64,000 nucleotides of DNA from Flavonifractor sp052065355 (GTDB taxonomy: Bacteria > Bacillota > Clostridia > Oscillospirales > Oscillospiraceae), in the NCBI RefSeq assembly GCF_052065355.1, contig NZ_JBQHUF010000007.1, forward strand, positions 83,173 to 147,172. The letters are read 5' to 3'. Under the pieces are notes generated by a model. The model worked only from the letters and a program-made list of their open reading frames with translations. It had not been told where the DNA came from and ran no database searches. Made by a program: the position numbers and the translations under genes. Shown here one piece after another: positions 43,343-51,664 of the stretch. How positions within the stretch are numbered: the first letter of the stretch is position 1; each line of letters begins with the position of its first letter.

Positions 43343-44293
43343 ATGTATGATGTGGTGGCATTGGGCGAGCTGCTCATTGACTTTGCCCAGCTGAGTGTGG
43401 ACGGAGACGGCTACCCCACCATGGCGGCCCATGCCGGCGGCGCGCCGGGGAACTTTCTGGCGGCCCTGAACCAGTACGGAGCCCGCACCGCCTTTTTGGG
43501 TAAGGTGGGAGACGACACCTTTGGTCGGCTGCTGCTGGGTACCCTGAAACAGGCGGGGATCGAGACCCGGGGCATCGTGGTGGACCCAACCGTGTTCACC
43601 ACCCTGGCCTTTGTCACCTTTAAGGACGGGGACCGGTCCTTCAGCTTTGCCCGTAAGCCGGGCGCCGACACCATGCTCCGGTTCGACGAGGTGGACCTGT
43701 CCCTGATCGATCAGACCAAGGTATTCCACTTTGGCTCTCTCAGCCTCACCGGGGAGCCGGTGCGCACCGCCACCCGGCAGGCTATCGCCTACGCCAAGGA
43801 GCAGGGTAAACTCATTACTTACGACCCCAACCTGCGCCTTCCCCTGTGGGACAGCCCGGAACGGGCCAGGGAGGAGATCCTCTGGGGCCTGAGCCAGGCC
43901 GACGTGGTGAAGATCAGCGACGAGGAGGTATCCTTCCTCTGGGATTGCCAGCCCCAGGAGGGTGCCCGGAAGCTGCTGGAGGACTACGGCGTAAGGCTGG
44001 CCATGGTGACCTTGGGTCCCAAGGGCTGCATGCTGTACAACCGGAAGGGAAGCGTCACCGTCTCCTCCCCCAAGGTCAAGCCCATCGACACCACCGGCGC
44101 CGGCGACATCTTCGGCGGCAGCGCGGTGAGCCGCCTGCTCAAGCTGGGCAAGGCGCCGGAGGATCTGGATCAGGCCGAGCTGGAGGGCATCGCCCGCTTT
44201 GCCTCCACCGCCGCCAGCCTGTCCACCGAGCACTCCGGCGGCATCCCCAGCATTCCCGAGGAGTCTGTGGTGCTGGAACGGATGCAGGGATAA
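43343..44293 (+). CDS. PfkB-family carbohydrate kinase (fructokinase-like)
   Basis: A 316-residue ribokinase-fold sugar kinase. Begins YDVVALGELLIDF; the substrate-binding G-G is in AHAGGAPGNFLAALNQYGA, and the anion-hole and catalytic Asp are in PIDTTGAGDIFGGSAVS. Resembles fructokinase; the sugar cannot be proven. It lies 23 bases behind xth with no terminator between, so it could be read from the LexA operon. Start by family N-terminus at ATG 43343 even though the ribosome site is poor. Confidence 0.9.
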   Translation: MYDVVALGELLIDFAQLSVDGDGYPTMAAHAGGAPGNFLAALNQYGARTAFLGKVGDDTFGRLLLGTLKQAGIETRGIVVDPTVFTTLAFVTFKDGDRSFSFARKPGADTMLRFDEVDLSLIDQTKVFHFGSLSLTGEPVRTATRQAIAYAKEQGKLITYDPNLRLPLWDSPERAREEILWGLSQADVVKISDEEVSFLWDCQPQEGARKLLEDYGVRLAMVTLGPKGCMLYNRKGSVTVSSPKVKPIDTTGAGDIFGGSAVSRLLKLGKAPEDLDQAELEGIARFASTAASLSTEHSGGIPSIPEESVVLERMQG

Positions 44294-44303
44294 ACTGAAA
44301 AAG

Positions 44304-44341
44304 AAAGGGAGCCTGCCGCCTGCGGCAGGCTCCCTTTTTTA
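44304..44341 (+). terminator. Terminator of the lexA-pfkB transcript
   Basis: A 12-bp stem (44307-44318 with 44323-44334) with loop CCTG and a T run. Confidence 0.92.
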
Positions 44342-44345
44342 TCTA

Positions 44346-44458
44346 TGTGTCCACAATACAAAGACACCTGTCCTATATGAAGGATGATAGAGTTTTCCTT
44401 GCAAATTGACAAAAGGATTGACAGAACAGGAAATGTAGTGCAAGCAAATCCGGACACA
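44346..44458. repeat. AT-richer segment bounded by TGTGTCC/GGACACA
   Basis: Seven-base inverted repeats at 44346-44352 and 44452-44458 enclose about 100 bases richer in A/T than the surroundings. Two TTGACA words are at 44406-44411 and 44418-44423. No coding frame was supported. It may be a decayed short mobile element or chance; nothing else was found in the 376-base gap 44294-44669 apart from the promoter and terminator. Confidence 0.25.
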
Positions 44459-44569
44459 GAGAAAACCGCGTGATTCCGTGTATTTCTCAGGAAAACACCC
44501 TGCGGTTGGGCGGCAGACCGGAGCTGTCCCGGCGTGCAATAGGGAGAAGAAATAAGTGCAAAAAAACGG

Positions 44570-44597
44570 TAGACAATCCGAAAAAATCTGTTATACT
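44570..44597 (+). promoter_or_regulatory. Promoter of the creatininase-family operon
   Basis: TAGACA (44570-44575), 16 bases, TATACT (44592-44597). The leader has small hairpins (GCGC-AAAA-GCGC and CCGGCC/GGCCGG near 44610-44645). Confidence 0.6.
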
Positions 44598-44669
44598 GTA
44601 TCACGACAAAGCGCAAAAGCGCAGGCTTCCGGCCCGGAGGCCGGAGAAACAGAGAGGAGAAGAATCCCT

Positions 44670-45443
44670 ATGAGTTGTTGGTTGGAGACAAAGAGCTGGC
44701 CGGAGGCGGAGGAGGCCATCAAGGCCAGCGGCGGGGTGGCTATTGTGCCCATCGGCAGCGTGGAGCAGCACAGTCTGCATCTGCCCGTAGGTACCGACAC
44801 CTATGTGGCCATTACCCTGGCGGAGGACGCCGGAGAGCAGACCGGCGCAGTGGTGACACCCCCGGTGTGGTTCGGCTGGAGCCCCCACCACATGGTGCGG
44901 CCGGGTACCATCACCATTCGGCCTGAGGTGCTGGCCGATCTGACCTATGACATCATCGCCTCCCTGGCCTACCATGGGCTGAAGAAGATCATCCTGATCA
45001 ACGGCCATCGGATTGTCAACGTGGTGTGGATGCAGATCTGCGCCGAGCGTGCCCAGCGGGAGCTGGGCGTGACGGTGAAGATCTTCGACCCGGCCTATAT
45101 GTCCAAGGACATCGTGGGTGAGCTGGGCTTTGGCCCGGTGGGCCACGCCGAGGAGGTGGAGACCTCCCACATGATGTACCGCTATCCGGAGATGGTGCAT
45201 CTGGAGAAGGCCAAGGACAATCCCATCACCGATACCCCCCTGTATTCCGTGGATCCCTGCTACACCCACGACACCCTGTGCTACGTACCCAGCAGCTTTG
45301 CCCACGCCCAGAAGAGCGCCGAGGTGGCGGGAGGAGCTACCGGCTGTCCCACCAAGTCGGACGCAGAAAAGGGCCGCATCTACCACGAGCATCTGGTCAA
45401 AAACCTGGTGGCCGTAGTCCGCAGCCTGCAGGAGCAGAACTAA
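44670..45443 (+). CDS. Creatininase-family amidohydrolase
   Basis: A 257-residue metal-dependent hydrolase of the creatininase/MftE fold. The N-terminal metal motif PIGSVEQHSLHLPVGTDT places E32, H34 and D43 like the enzyme family, and GHAEEVETSHMMY follows later. The usual NGHxxN motif reads NGHRIVN, so the residue after His differs from known creatininase (NGHYEN). The substrate cannot be assigned. It is the first gene of an operon with a small partner and a sodium/solute symporter, suggesting uptake and hydrolysis of an amide or lactam. Confidence 0.85.
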   Translation: MSCWLETKSWPEAEEAIKASGGVAIVPIGSVEQHSLHLPVGTDTYVAITLAEDAGEQTGAVVTPPVWFGWSPHHMVRPGTITIRPEVLADLTYDIIASLAYHGLKKIILINGHRIVNVVWMQICAERAQRELGVTVKIFDPAYMSKDIVGELGFGPVGHAEEVETSHMMYRYPEMVHLEKAKDNPITDTPLYSVDPCYTHDTLCYVPSSFAHAQKSAEVAGGATGCPTKSDAEKGRIYHEHLVKNLVAVVRSLQEQN

Positions 45444-45464
45444 AGAAAACGGGAGAAGAGAGAG

Positions 45465-45728
45465 ATGAAAAAGAGCAAGGGAACCTTTTGGTTTTTCCTG
45501 ATCCTTGTGGTCAGCGTACTGATGGTCAACCCGCCCATTGTGTACCTGTTCAACGATTACTGTGTGGAAAACCCCATCACCTTCGGCTGGCCTACCATGT
45601 TCCTGTGGCTGGAGTTCTGGTACACCGTCATGGTGGTGGACTTCATCGTGGCCGCCGCTAAGCTGAAGGCCTGGGACTGCCATCAGGATCAAAAAGAGAT
45701 CGTGCCTGTCCCCCGCAAGCCGCTGTAA
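45465..45728 (+). CDS. Small membrane partner of an SSS symporter (DUF3311-like)
   Basis: An 87-residue protein with two hydrophobic segments (about 7-28 and 41-66), LVNPPIVYLFND and PTMFLWLEFWYTVMVVDF. Similar short proteins sit before sodium:solute symporters in many bacteria and are thought to help their folding or transport. ATG with GGGAGAAGAG site. Confidence 0.75.
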   Translation: MKKSKGTFWFFLILVVSVLMVNPPIVYLFNDYCVENPITFGWPTMFLWLEFWYTVMVVDFIVAAAKLKAWDCHQDQKEIVPVPRKPL

Positions 45729-45743
45729 GGGAGGGAGCAGAGC

Positions 45744-47204
45744 ATGAATGTAGGAATGATCATTTTGATCTGCTACATGGTGGTGCTGCTTGCCATCGCC
45801 GTGTATGCCTCCCGCCGGGACAAAAAGAACATCAAGGACTTCGCCACCGGCGGCGGTCTGGGTATCTTCGTACTTACTCTCACCTTCAGCGCCACCTACC
45901 ACAGCGCCTACGCCTTTATGGGCGCCGGCGGCTTCGTGTACACCAACGGCATCGGCTGGTGGGTCAACGGTCTGTGGACCGTCCTCCCCGGCGTGCTGTT
46001 CTGGCTGTGGGGCCGTCGCCTGTGGTTCATGGGCAAGAAATACGGCTACATGTCGGTGGCTGACTACGCCGCCGACGTGTACCGCTCCAACGGCGTGGGC
46101 ATCCTGGTCACTGTTATCACTATGGTGTTTACCATTCCCTACGTGGCCATGCAGGCCATCGGCTGCAGCTACATCTTCACCGCCATCTCCGGCGGCAAGC
46201 TGAGCTACACGGTGGGCGCCGTGCTCTTCTTCGTTATCATGATCATCCTGGTGTGGCTGGGCGGTATGAAGGGCGTGGCCATCACCGATGCGGCCCAGGG
46301 CGTGTTTATGTTTGTGGGTCTGCTGGGTGGCTCCCTGTGGGTCATTCTGGCCAACTTCCCCTCGGTGAGCGCGGCCTTTGAGGCGGCCTTTGAAAACTGC
46401 CCGGAGCTGTTCACCATGCCCGGCCCCAACGGCCTGGTCACTCCCCAGGACTGGCTCAGCCGCTGGCTGGTCATCACCTTCGGCATGATGATGTTCCCCC
46501 AGGTGTCCCTGCGCTTCTTCGCCGGCAAGAGCCTGCGGGTCATGAAGTGGTCGGCGGTGTTCTCCTCCATCTACCTGACCTTCATTTACGTCCTCACCCC
46601 CTGCGTGGGCTTTATCGGCCGGCTGCTGATGCCCGACCTGGCGGCTGCGGATACCATCTTCCCTGAGCTGCTGCTCAAGTACACCCCCACCGCCTTTGCC
46701 GCCCTGGTCATCTCCGGCGCTCTGGCGGCGGCCATGTCCACCGGCGACTCCCAGCTCCATGCCTCGGCGGCCATGATCTCCACCGACGTGTACAAGAAGT
46801 ACATCAACCCTGACGCCAGCGAGAAGAAAATGTACAGCGTGGCCCGCGGCGGCGTACTGGTGGTGGGCTTTATCTCCGTGATCTTCGCCCTCATCCGCCC
46901 CGGCATGCTGTCCGACCTGCTCAACCTGGCCAACAGCGGTGTAGGTGTGCTGGTACCCACCATTGTGGGCGGCATGTACTGGAAGCGGGCCACCAAGCAG
47001 GCGGCCATCCTCTCCACCGTGGTGGGCGAGGTGCTGATGGTGCTCTTTACCTTTGTACTGAAAATCTCCCCCCTGGGCTTCTCGGCAGGCCTGTGGGCCA
47101 TGGCGGTATCCGCGGTGCTCTACATCGTGGTGTGCCTGGCTACTAAGCCGGAGAAGCATGTGGGCGAAGTAGTGAATTCTATCAACGAATTCTTCCAGTC
47201 CTGA
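45744..47204 (+). CDS. Sodium:solute symporter (SSS family)
   Basis: A 486-residue transporter with about 13 helices. TGGGLGIFVLTLTFSATYHSAYAFMGAGGFVY is the conserved first-repeat region, SGALAAAMSTGDSQLHASAAM the Na+-binding helix 8 region. Substrate unknown; the creatininase-family gene upstream suggests a nitrogen compound or carboxylate. Fifteen bases separate it from the DUF3311-like gene. Confidence 0.92.
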   Translation: MNVGMIILICYMVVLLAIAVYASRRDKKNIKDFATGGGLGIFVLTLTFSATYHSAYAFMGAGGFVYTNGIGWWVNGLWTVLPGVLFWLWGRRLWFMGKKYGYMSVADYAADVYRSNGVGILVTVITMVFTIPYVAMQAIGCSYIFTAISGGKLSYTVGAVLFFVIMIILVWLGGMKGVAITDAAQGVFMFVGLLGGSLWVILANFPSVSAAFEAAFENCPELFTMPGPNGLVTPQDWLSRWLVITFGMMMFPQVSLRFFAGKSLRVMKWSAVFSSIYLTFIYVLTPCVGFIGRLLMPDLAAADTIFPELLLKYTPTAFAALVISGALAAAMSTGDSQLHASAAMISTDVYKKYINPDASEKKMYSVARGGVLVVGFISVIFALIRPGMLSDLLNLANSGVGVLVPTIVGGMYWKRATKQAAILSTVVGEVLMVLFTFVLKISPLGFSAGLWAMAVSAVLYIVVCLATKPEKHVGEVVNSINEFFQS

Positions 47205-47210
47205 ATCAAA

Positions 47211-47252
47211 AAACGGGCCTGCGGAATGTTCCGCAGGCCCGTTTCTTTTTTT
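47211..47252. terminator. Terminator between the symporter and MATE genes
   Basis: A 15-bp stem (47211-47225 with 47230-47244) followed by TCTTTTTTT; the A run before it supports the minus-strand gene too. Confidence 0.9.
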
Positions 47253-47266
47253 GTAAAAGCAGCAGC

Positions 47267-48655
47267 TTATCCAGCAGCTTTTTTCTCAGCCAGCTCCTGT
47301 CTCCGGTGCTCCAGAATGCGGGGGAAGCGCCACAGGAACATGCAGCCGGTGGTGAGGGCAGCCAGAATATCGGCCACCGGCTCGGCCAGGAACACGGCGA
47401 ACACCTTGTCGCTGAAAAGGTGGGGCAGCAGCAGAATAAGAGGCAGCAGCAGGATGATCTTACGCAGCAGGGCCAGGAAAAGGGATACCTTGGCCTGACC
47501 CAGAGCCACGAAGGTCTGCTGGCAGGAGGTCTGGATGCCCAGCATAAACATGCCGGCGGCGTATACCCGCAAGGCCCACACCGCCACATCCACCAGCTCC
47601 GGCTTGTCGTTGAACAGAGCCACAAACATTCCGGGGAAGAGCTCCAGAGCGGCGCAGGCCGTGCAGCTGAAGGTAAGTGCGCAGGTAAGCAGCAGCTTGT
47701 AGGCCTTTTTTACCCGGTCCAGCTGGCCGGAGCCGTAGTTGAAGCCGATGATGGGCTGGGCTCCCTGGGCAATGCCCTGGAGCAGCAGGAAGAATACCTG
47801 CATGACGCTGGAGCAGATGGTCATGGCGCCCACGGCAGTGGTGCCGCCGTAGGCCTTCAGAGAGGAGTTGAAGGCGATGTTCACCAAGCTCTCAGTGGAC
47901 TGCATAATGAAGGGTGATACGCCCAGGGCCAGCACCGGAGCCAGCACCTTGAAGTTGATGCGGAAAAAGCGCTTCTGAAGCTTCAGCTTGGTGCGCTTTC
48001 CGGTGAGGAAGCGGAGGACCCATACAGCCGACACCGCCTGGGCGGTGATGGTGGCCAGGGCGGCGCCCTTGACCCCCATGCCGAAGCCGAAGATCAGGAT
48101 GGGGTCCAGCACGATATTGGTCACCGCGCCGATGAGCACCGTGGCCATGGACATGGTGGAAAAGCCCTGGGCGGTAATAAAGAAGTTGAGGCCCAGAGAG
48201 ATCTCCACAAAAATGCTGCCCCACAGATAGATGGTCAGATAGTCACTGGCGTAGCCCAGGGTCTCCGGCGTGGCGCCGAAGAGGAGAAGCATAGGCTCCC
48301 GCACCGCCTGGAAGAAGAGGGTGGCAGCCACCGCCAGAAAAATCAGCAGAGCAGTACAGTTGCCCAGAATGGCGTTGGCCTGATCCTCCTTCCCCTCCCC
48401 CATCCGTACCACAGCCCGGGAACCGCCGCCCATGCCCACTAGGGCGGAAATGGCGGAGACGAACATGATGACGGGGAAGCAGACGCCCAGTCCGGTGAGG
48501 GCCAGATCACCCACTCCCTCAATGTGGCCGATGTACATTCGGTCTACGATGTTGTACAGGGCATTGACCAGCTGAGCGGTCACCGACGGCAGGGCCAGCC
48601 GCAGCAGCAGCTTGCCTACCGGGTCCCGACCCAGGTCGTTTTCCCGCTTTGCCAC
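47267..48655 (-). CDS. MATE-family efflux transporter
   Basis: A 462-residue MATE antiporter with 12 helices (LLLRLALPSVTAQLVNALYNIVDRMYIGHIEG at the start; GVSPFIMQSTESLVNIAFNSSLKAYGG in the second half). It differs clearly from the MATE at 21.9-23.3 kb. The HD-domain gene lies three bases upstream on the same strand. Substrate unknown. Confidence 0.93.
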   Translation of the reverse strand: MAKRENDLGRDPVGKLLLRLALPSVTAQLVNALYNIVDRMYIGHIEGVGDLALTGLGVCFPVIMFVSAISALVGMGGGSRAVVRMGEGKEDQANAILGNCTALLIFLAVAATLFFQAVREPMLLLFGATPETLGYASDYLTIYLWGSIFVEISLGLNFFITAQGFSTMSMATVLIGAVTNIVLDPILIFGFGMGVKGAALATITAQAVSAVWVLRFLTGKRTKLKLQKRFFRINFKVLAPVLALGVSPFIMQSTESLVNIAFNSSLKAYGGTTAVGAMTICSSVMQVFFLLLQGIAQGAQPIIGFNYGSGQLDRVKKAYKLLLTCALTFSCTACAALELFPGMFVALFNDKPELVDVAVWALRVYAAGMFMLGIQTSCQQTFVALGQAKVSLFLALLRKIILLLPLILLLPHLFSDKVFAVFLAEPVADILAALTTGCMFLWRFPRILEHRRQELAEKKAAG

Positions 48656-48658
48656 AGC

Positions 48659-49240
48659 TTACTCCTCCTTTTCCAAAAAGTACGTGGCCTCCATGTCTGC
48701 CAGACTGAGGGCGAAGGCAAGGGGGTACTGCTGCAGAGCCTGGCCCACCAGCCGCTTATCCTCGTCTCCGGAGAAGCCCATGTGCCAGCGGATGGCCATG
48801 GCCTCCTCCCGGGTGAGCCGCAGGAAGCCGGAGAGAATGTACACGCTCTTCTCCCCGTGGCCGTAGGGCAGCTCGTCTTTGTAGAAGAAGGTGGGCACCG
48901 CCTGCCATTTGCCGTCCGGGCCCTTCACGTTGCGGGAGCCCGCCTGGTAGCAGCCAATCTTGCACACGTCGTGGAGCAAAGCCACCAGAGCCACGCTCTC
49001 CGGCGTGTATTCCAGGCCGTAGAGCTCTTTGACCCGCTCCCGCTCCAGATAGGCCTTCAGGCACTGATACACATTGACGCTGTGCTCGCACAGACCGCCG
49101 GCGTAAGCCCCGTGGAACCGGGCCGAGGCGGGAGAGGTGAAGAAGTCGCTCTTGTGCTCCAGATAGTCCAGCAGGGCGTCAGCGCCGTCCCGGTGGATAT
49201 TCTCCCGATAAATCTCCAGAAAAGTTTCCTTGGCGTCCAT
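48659..49240 (-). CDS. HD-domain phosphohydrolase
   Basis: A 193-residue HD-fold protein. H53 (CEHSVNVYQ) and the HD pair at 90-91 (ALLHDVCKIG) are the metal ligands, with a later histidine in AIRWHMGFSGDE. It probably hydrolyses a nucleotide or phosphoester; the substrate is unknown. The ATG at 49240 follows AAGGAG; an upstream frame (to 49285) lacks support. Linked to the MATE gene. Confidence 0.85.
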   Translation of the reverse strand: MDAKETFLEIYRENIHRDGADALLDYLEHKSDFFTSPASARFHGAYAGGLCEHSVNVYQCLKAYLERERVKELYGLEYTPESVALVALLHDVCKIGCYQAGSRNVKGPDGKWQAVPTFFYKDELPYGHGEKSVYILSGFLRLTREEAMAIRWHMGFSGDEDKRLVGQALQQYPLAFALSLADMEATYFLEKEE

Positions 49241-49360
49241 GAAAGTTCTCCTTATTTCAGATTCGATTAAAGTAAAGTATAGCACACCCTGCCAGGAAAA
49301 ACCACCCCATGCACCACTGCTTCGTATTCCGAATAGGATGGCCGGAAGAGGAGGTATCCT

Positions 49361-49918
49361 ATGGAGTGGTTTTCCCTATTGGGTGCGGCGGTCGTATTCG
49401 CCGCCGCCTGTAATCTGGATACAGTGATCCTGGCTATGGGCTGGGCCGTTCGGGGCGTGCGGCCCGGCAGGGTCCAGCGACTGATTATCGCAGGGCTCAC
49501 CACCCTCATCACCTGGCTGTCCCTGGTCCTGGGCGCTCAGGCCGCGGCGGCGGGAGCCGTGGCGGCCCTGGGCGGGCTGGTGCTGGTGGGTATGGGCCTG
49601 TGGTGTGTGCTGGACTGGCTGCGCTCCGCCGGCGGGCCGGAGGAGGCCCCAACCTCCGGCGGCTCCGGCCTGTGGGACTGGGTGGCTCTGGCGGCGGCTC
49701 TGGCCGTCAACAACGCCGGTATGGGCGTGGCCGCCGGGGTGTCCGGAGTCAGTCCCGGCTGGGCCGCCCTGGCCAATCTGGTGTGCACCCTGGCCGCCCT
49801 CCCTCTGGGCCGGGCCCTGGGGGACGGTCTGGCGGGGCGGCTGCTGGGCCGGTTTGCCCTCCCCCTCTCCGGCGGCCTGCTGGTGGTCCTGGGGGTGTGG
49901 GAGATCCTGAACCCGTAA
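49361..49918 (+). CDS. MntP/YtaF-like membrane protein (putative Mn2+ efflux)
   Basis: A 185-residue protein with six hydrophobic segments. The pattern ACNLDTVILAMGWAVRG in the first repeat and VNNAGMGVAAGVSG in the second fits the MntP/YtaF group, with the D/N of the DxF(A/S)V site replaced. B. subtilis YtaF has an undefined sporulation-related label; MntP exports manganese. The metal is not established here. Confidence 0.75.
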   Translation: MEWFSLLGAAVVFAAACNLDTVILAMGWAVRGVRPGRVQRLIIAGLTTLITWLSLVLGAQAAAAGAVAALGGLVLVGMGLWCVLDWLRSAGGPEEAPTSGGSGLWDWVALAAALAVNNAGMGVAAGVSGVSPGWAALANLVCTLAALPLGRALGDGLAGRLLGRFALPLSGGLLVVLGVWEILNP

Positions 49919-49930
49919 GTACATTTCCTG

Positions 49931-49959
49931 GTGCAAAACCAACCGGGCCGTGGTACAAT
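49931..49959 (+). promoter_or_regulatory. Promoter of pepD
   Basis: GTGCAA (49931-49936), 17 bases, extended -10 TGGTACAAT (-10 at 49954-49959), 24 bases before the start codon. Confidence 0.5.
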
Positions 49960-49982
49960 ATCCCCAAAGGATGTGATGTACC

Positions 49983-51419
49983 ATGAACATGACGCTGCTG
50001 GAGCGGCTGGGGGGCCGCCAGACCATCATACAGGGGGTAGAAGCCACCTTCCGCCTGCTCTCCCGCCATCCCCATCCCTCCCACAGGGAGGAAGCCACCT
50101 GCGGGGATTACGCCGCCTTTCTCCGGGAGGTGCTGGGTGCGGAGCCTGTGGAGGACGGCGTACATAACCTGATGTGCACTCTGCCCGCCACACCCGGCCG
50201 GGAGGGCCGTCCCCGGCTGATCCTCCAGGGCCATATGGACATGGTGTGCGCCTGCGCCCACGGCTTCCGGCCGGAGGACGATACGGTGAATATCGTGGTA
50301 CGGGACGGGTTTCTCTGCAGCGACGGCCGCTCCTCCCTGGGTGCGGACAACGGCCTGGGCAACGCGGCGGTGCTGTGGCTGCTGTCCACCGGCCAGGTGG
50401 CCCACGGACCCCTGAAGCTGCTGTTTACCACCGCGGAGGAGGTGGGTCTGGCTGGGGCCAAGGAGGTGGACCCGGCCTGGCTGTCCGGCGGAGATTGCCT
50501 GCTGAACACCGACGGCTTCCACCTGGGCCGGGCCATCGTGGGCTCTGCCGGAGGCCGGCGGGAGACCTGGTCCCGGCGGGAGGAGACCGAGCCCGCCCCC
50601 AATCTGCCCGCCTGGCGAATTACCCTCACCGGCGGGCTGGGAGGCCACTCAGGGGACGACATTCACCGGGGCAGAGGCAATCCCATCAAGCTGCTGGCGG
50701 GATATCTGGCCGGCCTGCCCGGCGGGCAGATCGCCGCTCTGTCCGGCGGTATCGCCCACAACGCCATCCCCGCCAGCGGGGAGGCGGTGGTTTTTGCTCC
50801 CAAAGAGCCTGACCTGAGCCTGCTGGAGGAGGCCCTGTCCCTCTATCGGGAGGCTGACCCCGGTCTGCGGGCGGAGTGCGTCCCGGTCCAGGCTCCGGAA
50901 CGGGTGTGGTCCCCCTCCTTCCAGGCCCACGCCCTGGCCTTCCTCAATGGCCTCTACCATGGTGTGTACGCCATGGACCCCGCCTTCCCCGGCGTGGTGG
51001 GAGCCTCCGCCAACCTGGGCCGGGCGGAGACAGCGGAGGGCGCCTTCCGGGTGTGTACCTTCCTCCGGGCCGCCCGCCAGGCGGAGGAGGACGAACTGGC
51101 TGCCCGGCATCAGGCTCTGGCCCAGGCCCACGGCTTTGCCGGCGCCGTGACCGGCTATCCCGGCTGGCCCGGCGACCGGAACAACCCCCTGGCTGGGGTG
51201 CTGGACCGGGTGTGGCGGCAGCAGACCGGCCGGGGGCTGGAGATCAGCGCGGTCCATGTGGGCCTGGAGCCCTCGGTGTTCCAGGCCAAGGCCCCGGGGC
51301 TGGTGATGGCCAGCACCGGACCGGATATCCTGGATGCCCACTCGGTGGACGAGCGAGCTCCCCTGGACACCATTCCCGACTATGTACTGCTGCTGGCAGG
51401 AACCCTGGAGGCCCTGTAA
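49983..51419 (+). CDS. pepD: Aminoacyl-histidine dipeptidase (PepD, M20 family)
   Basis: A 478-residue M20C zinc dipeptidase (carnosine/Xaa-His type). The metal ligands appear as LQGHMDMVC (His), GADNGLGNA (Asp), TTAEEVGLAGA (Glu-Glu), NTDGFH (Asp) and a C-terminal HVGLEP-type histidine. It likely hydrolyses dipeptides in the cytoplasm. Monocistronic with its own promoter and terminator. Confidence 0.95.
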   Translation: MNMTLLERLGGRQTIIQGVEATFRLLSRHPHPSHREEATCGDYAAFLREVLGAEPVEDGVHNLMCTLPATPGREGRPRLILQGHMDMVCACAHGFRPEDDTVNIVVRDGFLCSDGRSSLGADNGLGNAAVLWLLSTGQVAHGPLKLLFTTAEEVGLAGAKEVDPAWLSGGDCLLNTDGFHLGRAIVGSAGGRRETWSRREETEPAPNLPAWRITLTGGLGGHSGDDIHRGRGNPIKLLAGYLAGLPGGQIAALSGGIAHNAIPASGEAVVFAPKEPDLSLLEEALSLYREADPGLRAECVPVQAPERVWSPSFQAHALAFLNGLYHGVYAMDPAFPGVVGASANLGRAETAEGAFRVCTFLRAARQAEEDELAARHQALAQAHGFAGAVTGYPGWPGDRNNPLAGVLDRVWRQQTGRGLEISAVHVGLEPSVFQAKAPGLVMASTGPDILDAHSVDERAPLDTIPDYVLLLAGTLEAL

Positions 51420-51421
51420 TC

Positions 51422-51462
51422 AAAAAGGAGCCGGACGGCCTGTGGGCCGCCCGGCTCTTCTC
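51422..51462. terminator. Terminator between pepD and the 41-residue ORF
   Basis: A 13-bp stem with one mismatch (51428-51440 with 51445-51457), flanked by AAAAA that yields a U run for the minus strand. Confidence 0.8.
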
Positions 51463-51473
51463 TATCTCTTCCG

Positions 51474-51599
51474 TCACGCGGCGGCAAACTCCTCCAGCTC
51501 GGCCAGCGCCTCACGCTCATTGTCTCCCGAGCAGCAGAAGCGGCCTGCCAGGTCGTAAACCTCCACATGTCCATGTACATACCGGATCTCGTAGTTCAT
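51474..51599 (-). CDS. 41-residue small protein of unknown function
   Basis: A small frame on the minus strand from ATG (51597-51599) to TGA (51474-51476). Protein starts MNYEIRYVHGHVEVYDLAGR and ends REALAELEEFAAA. It has AAAGGAG 10 bases before the ATG, a beta-hairpin-like N-terminus and a helical C-terminus, and a terminator directly downstream. Codon use is similar to the neighbours. Too short for homology judgement; no family recognised. Confidence 0.6.
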   Translation of the reverse strand: MNYEIRYVHGHVEVYDLAGRFCCSGDNEREALAELEEFAAA

Positions 51600-51664
51600 C
51601 GTTCAGCGCTCCTTTCCGCTTGTTCTGGGTACAGAATAGCAGATGCGCTGTCCAATAAACCGGA

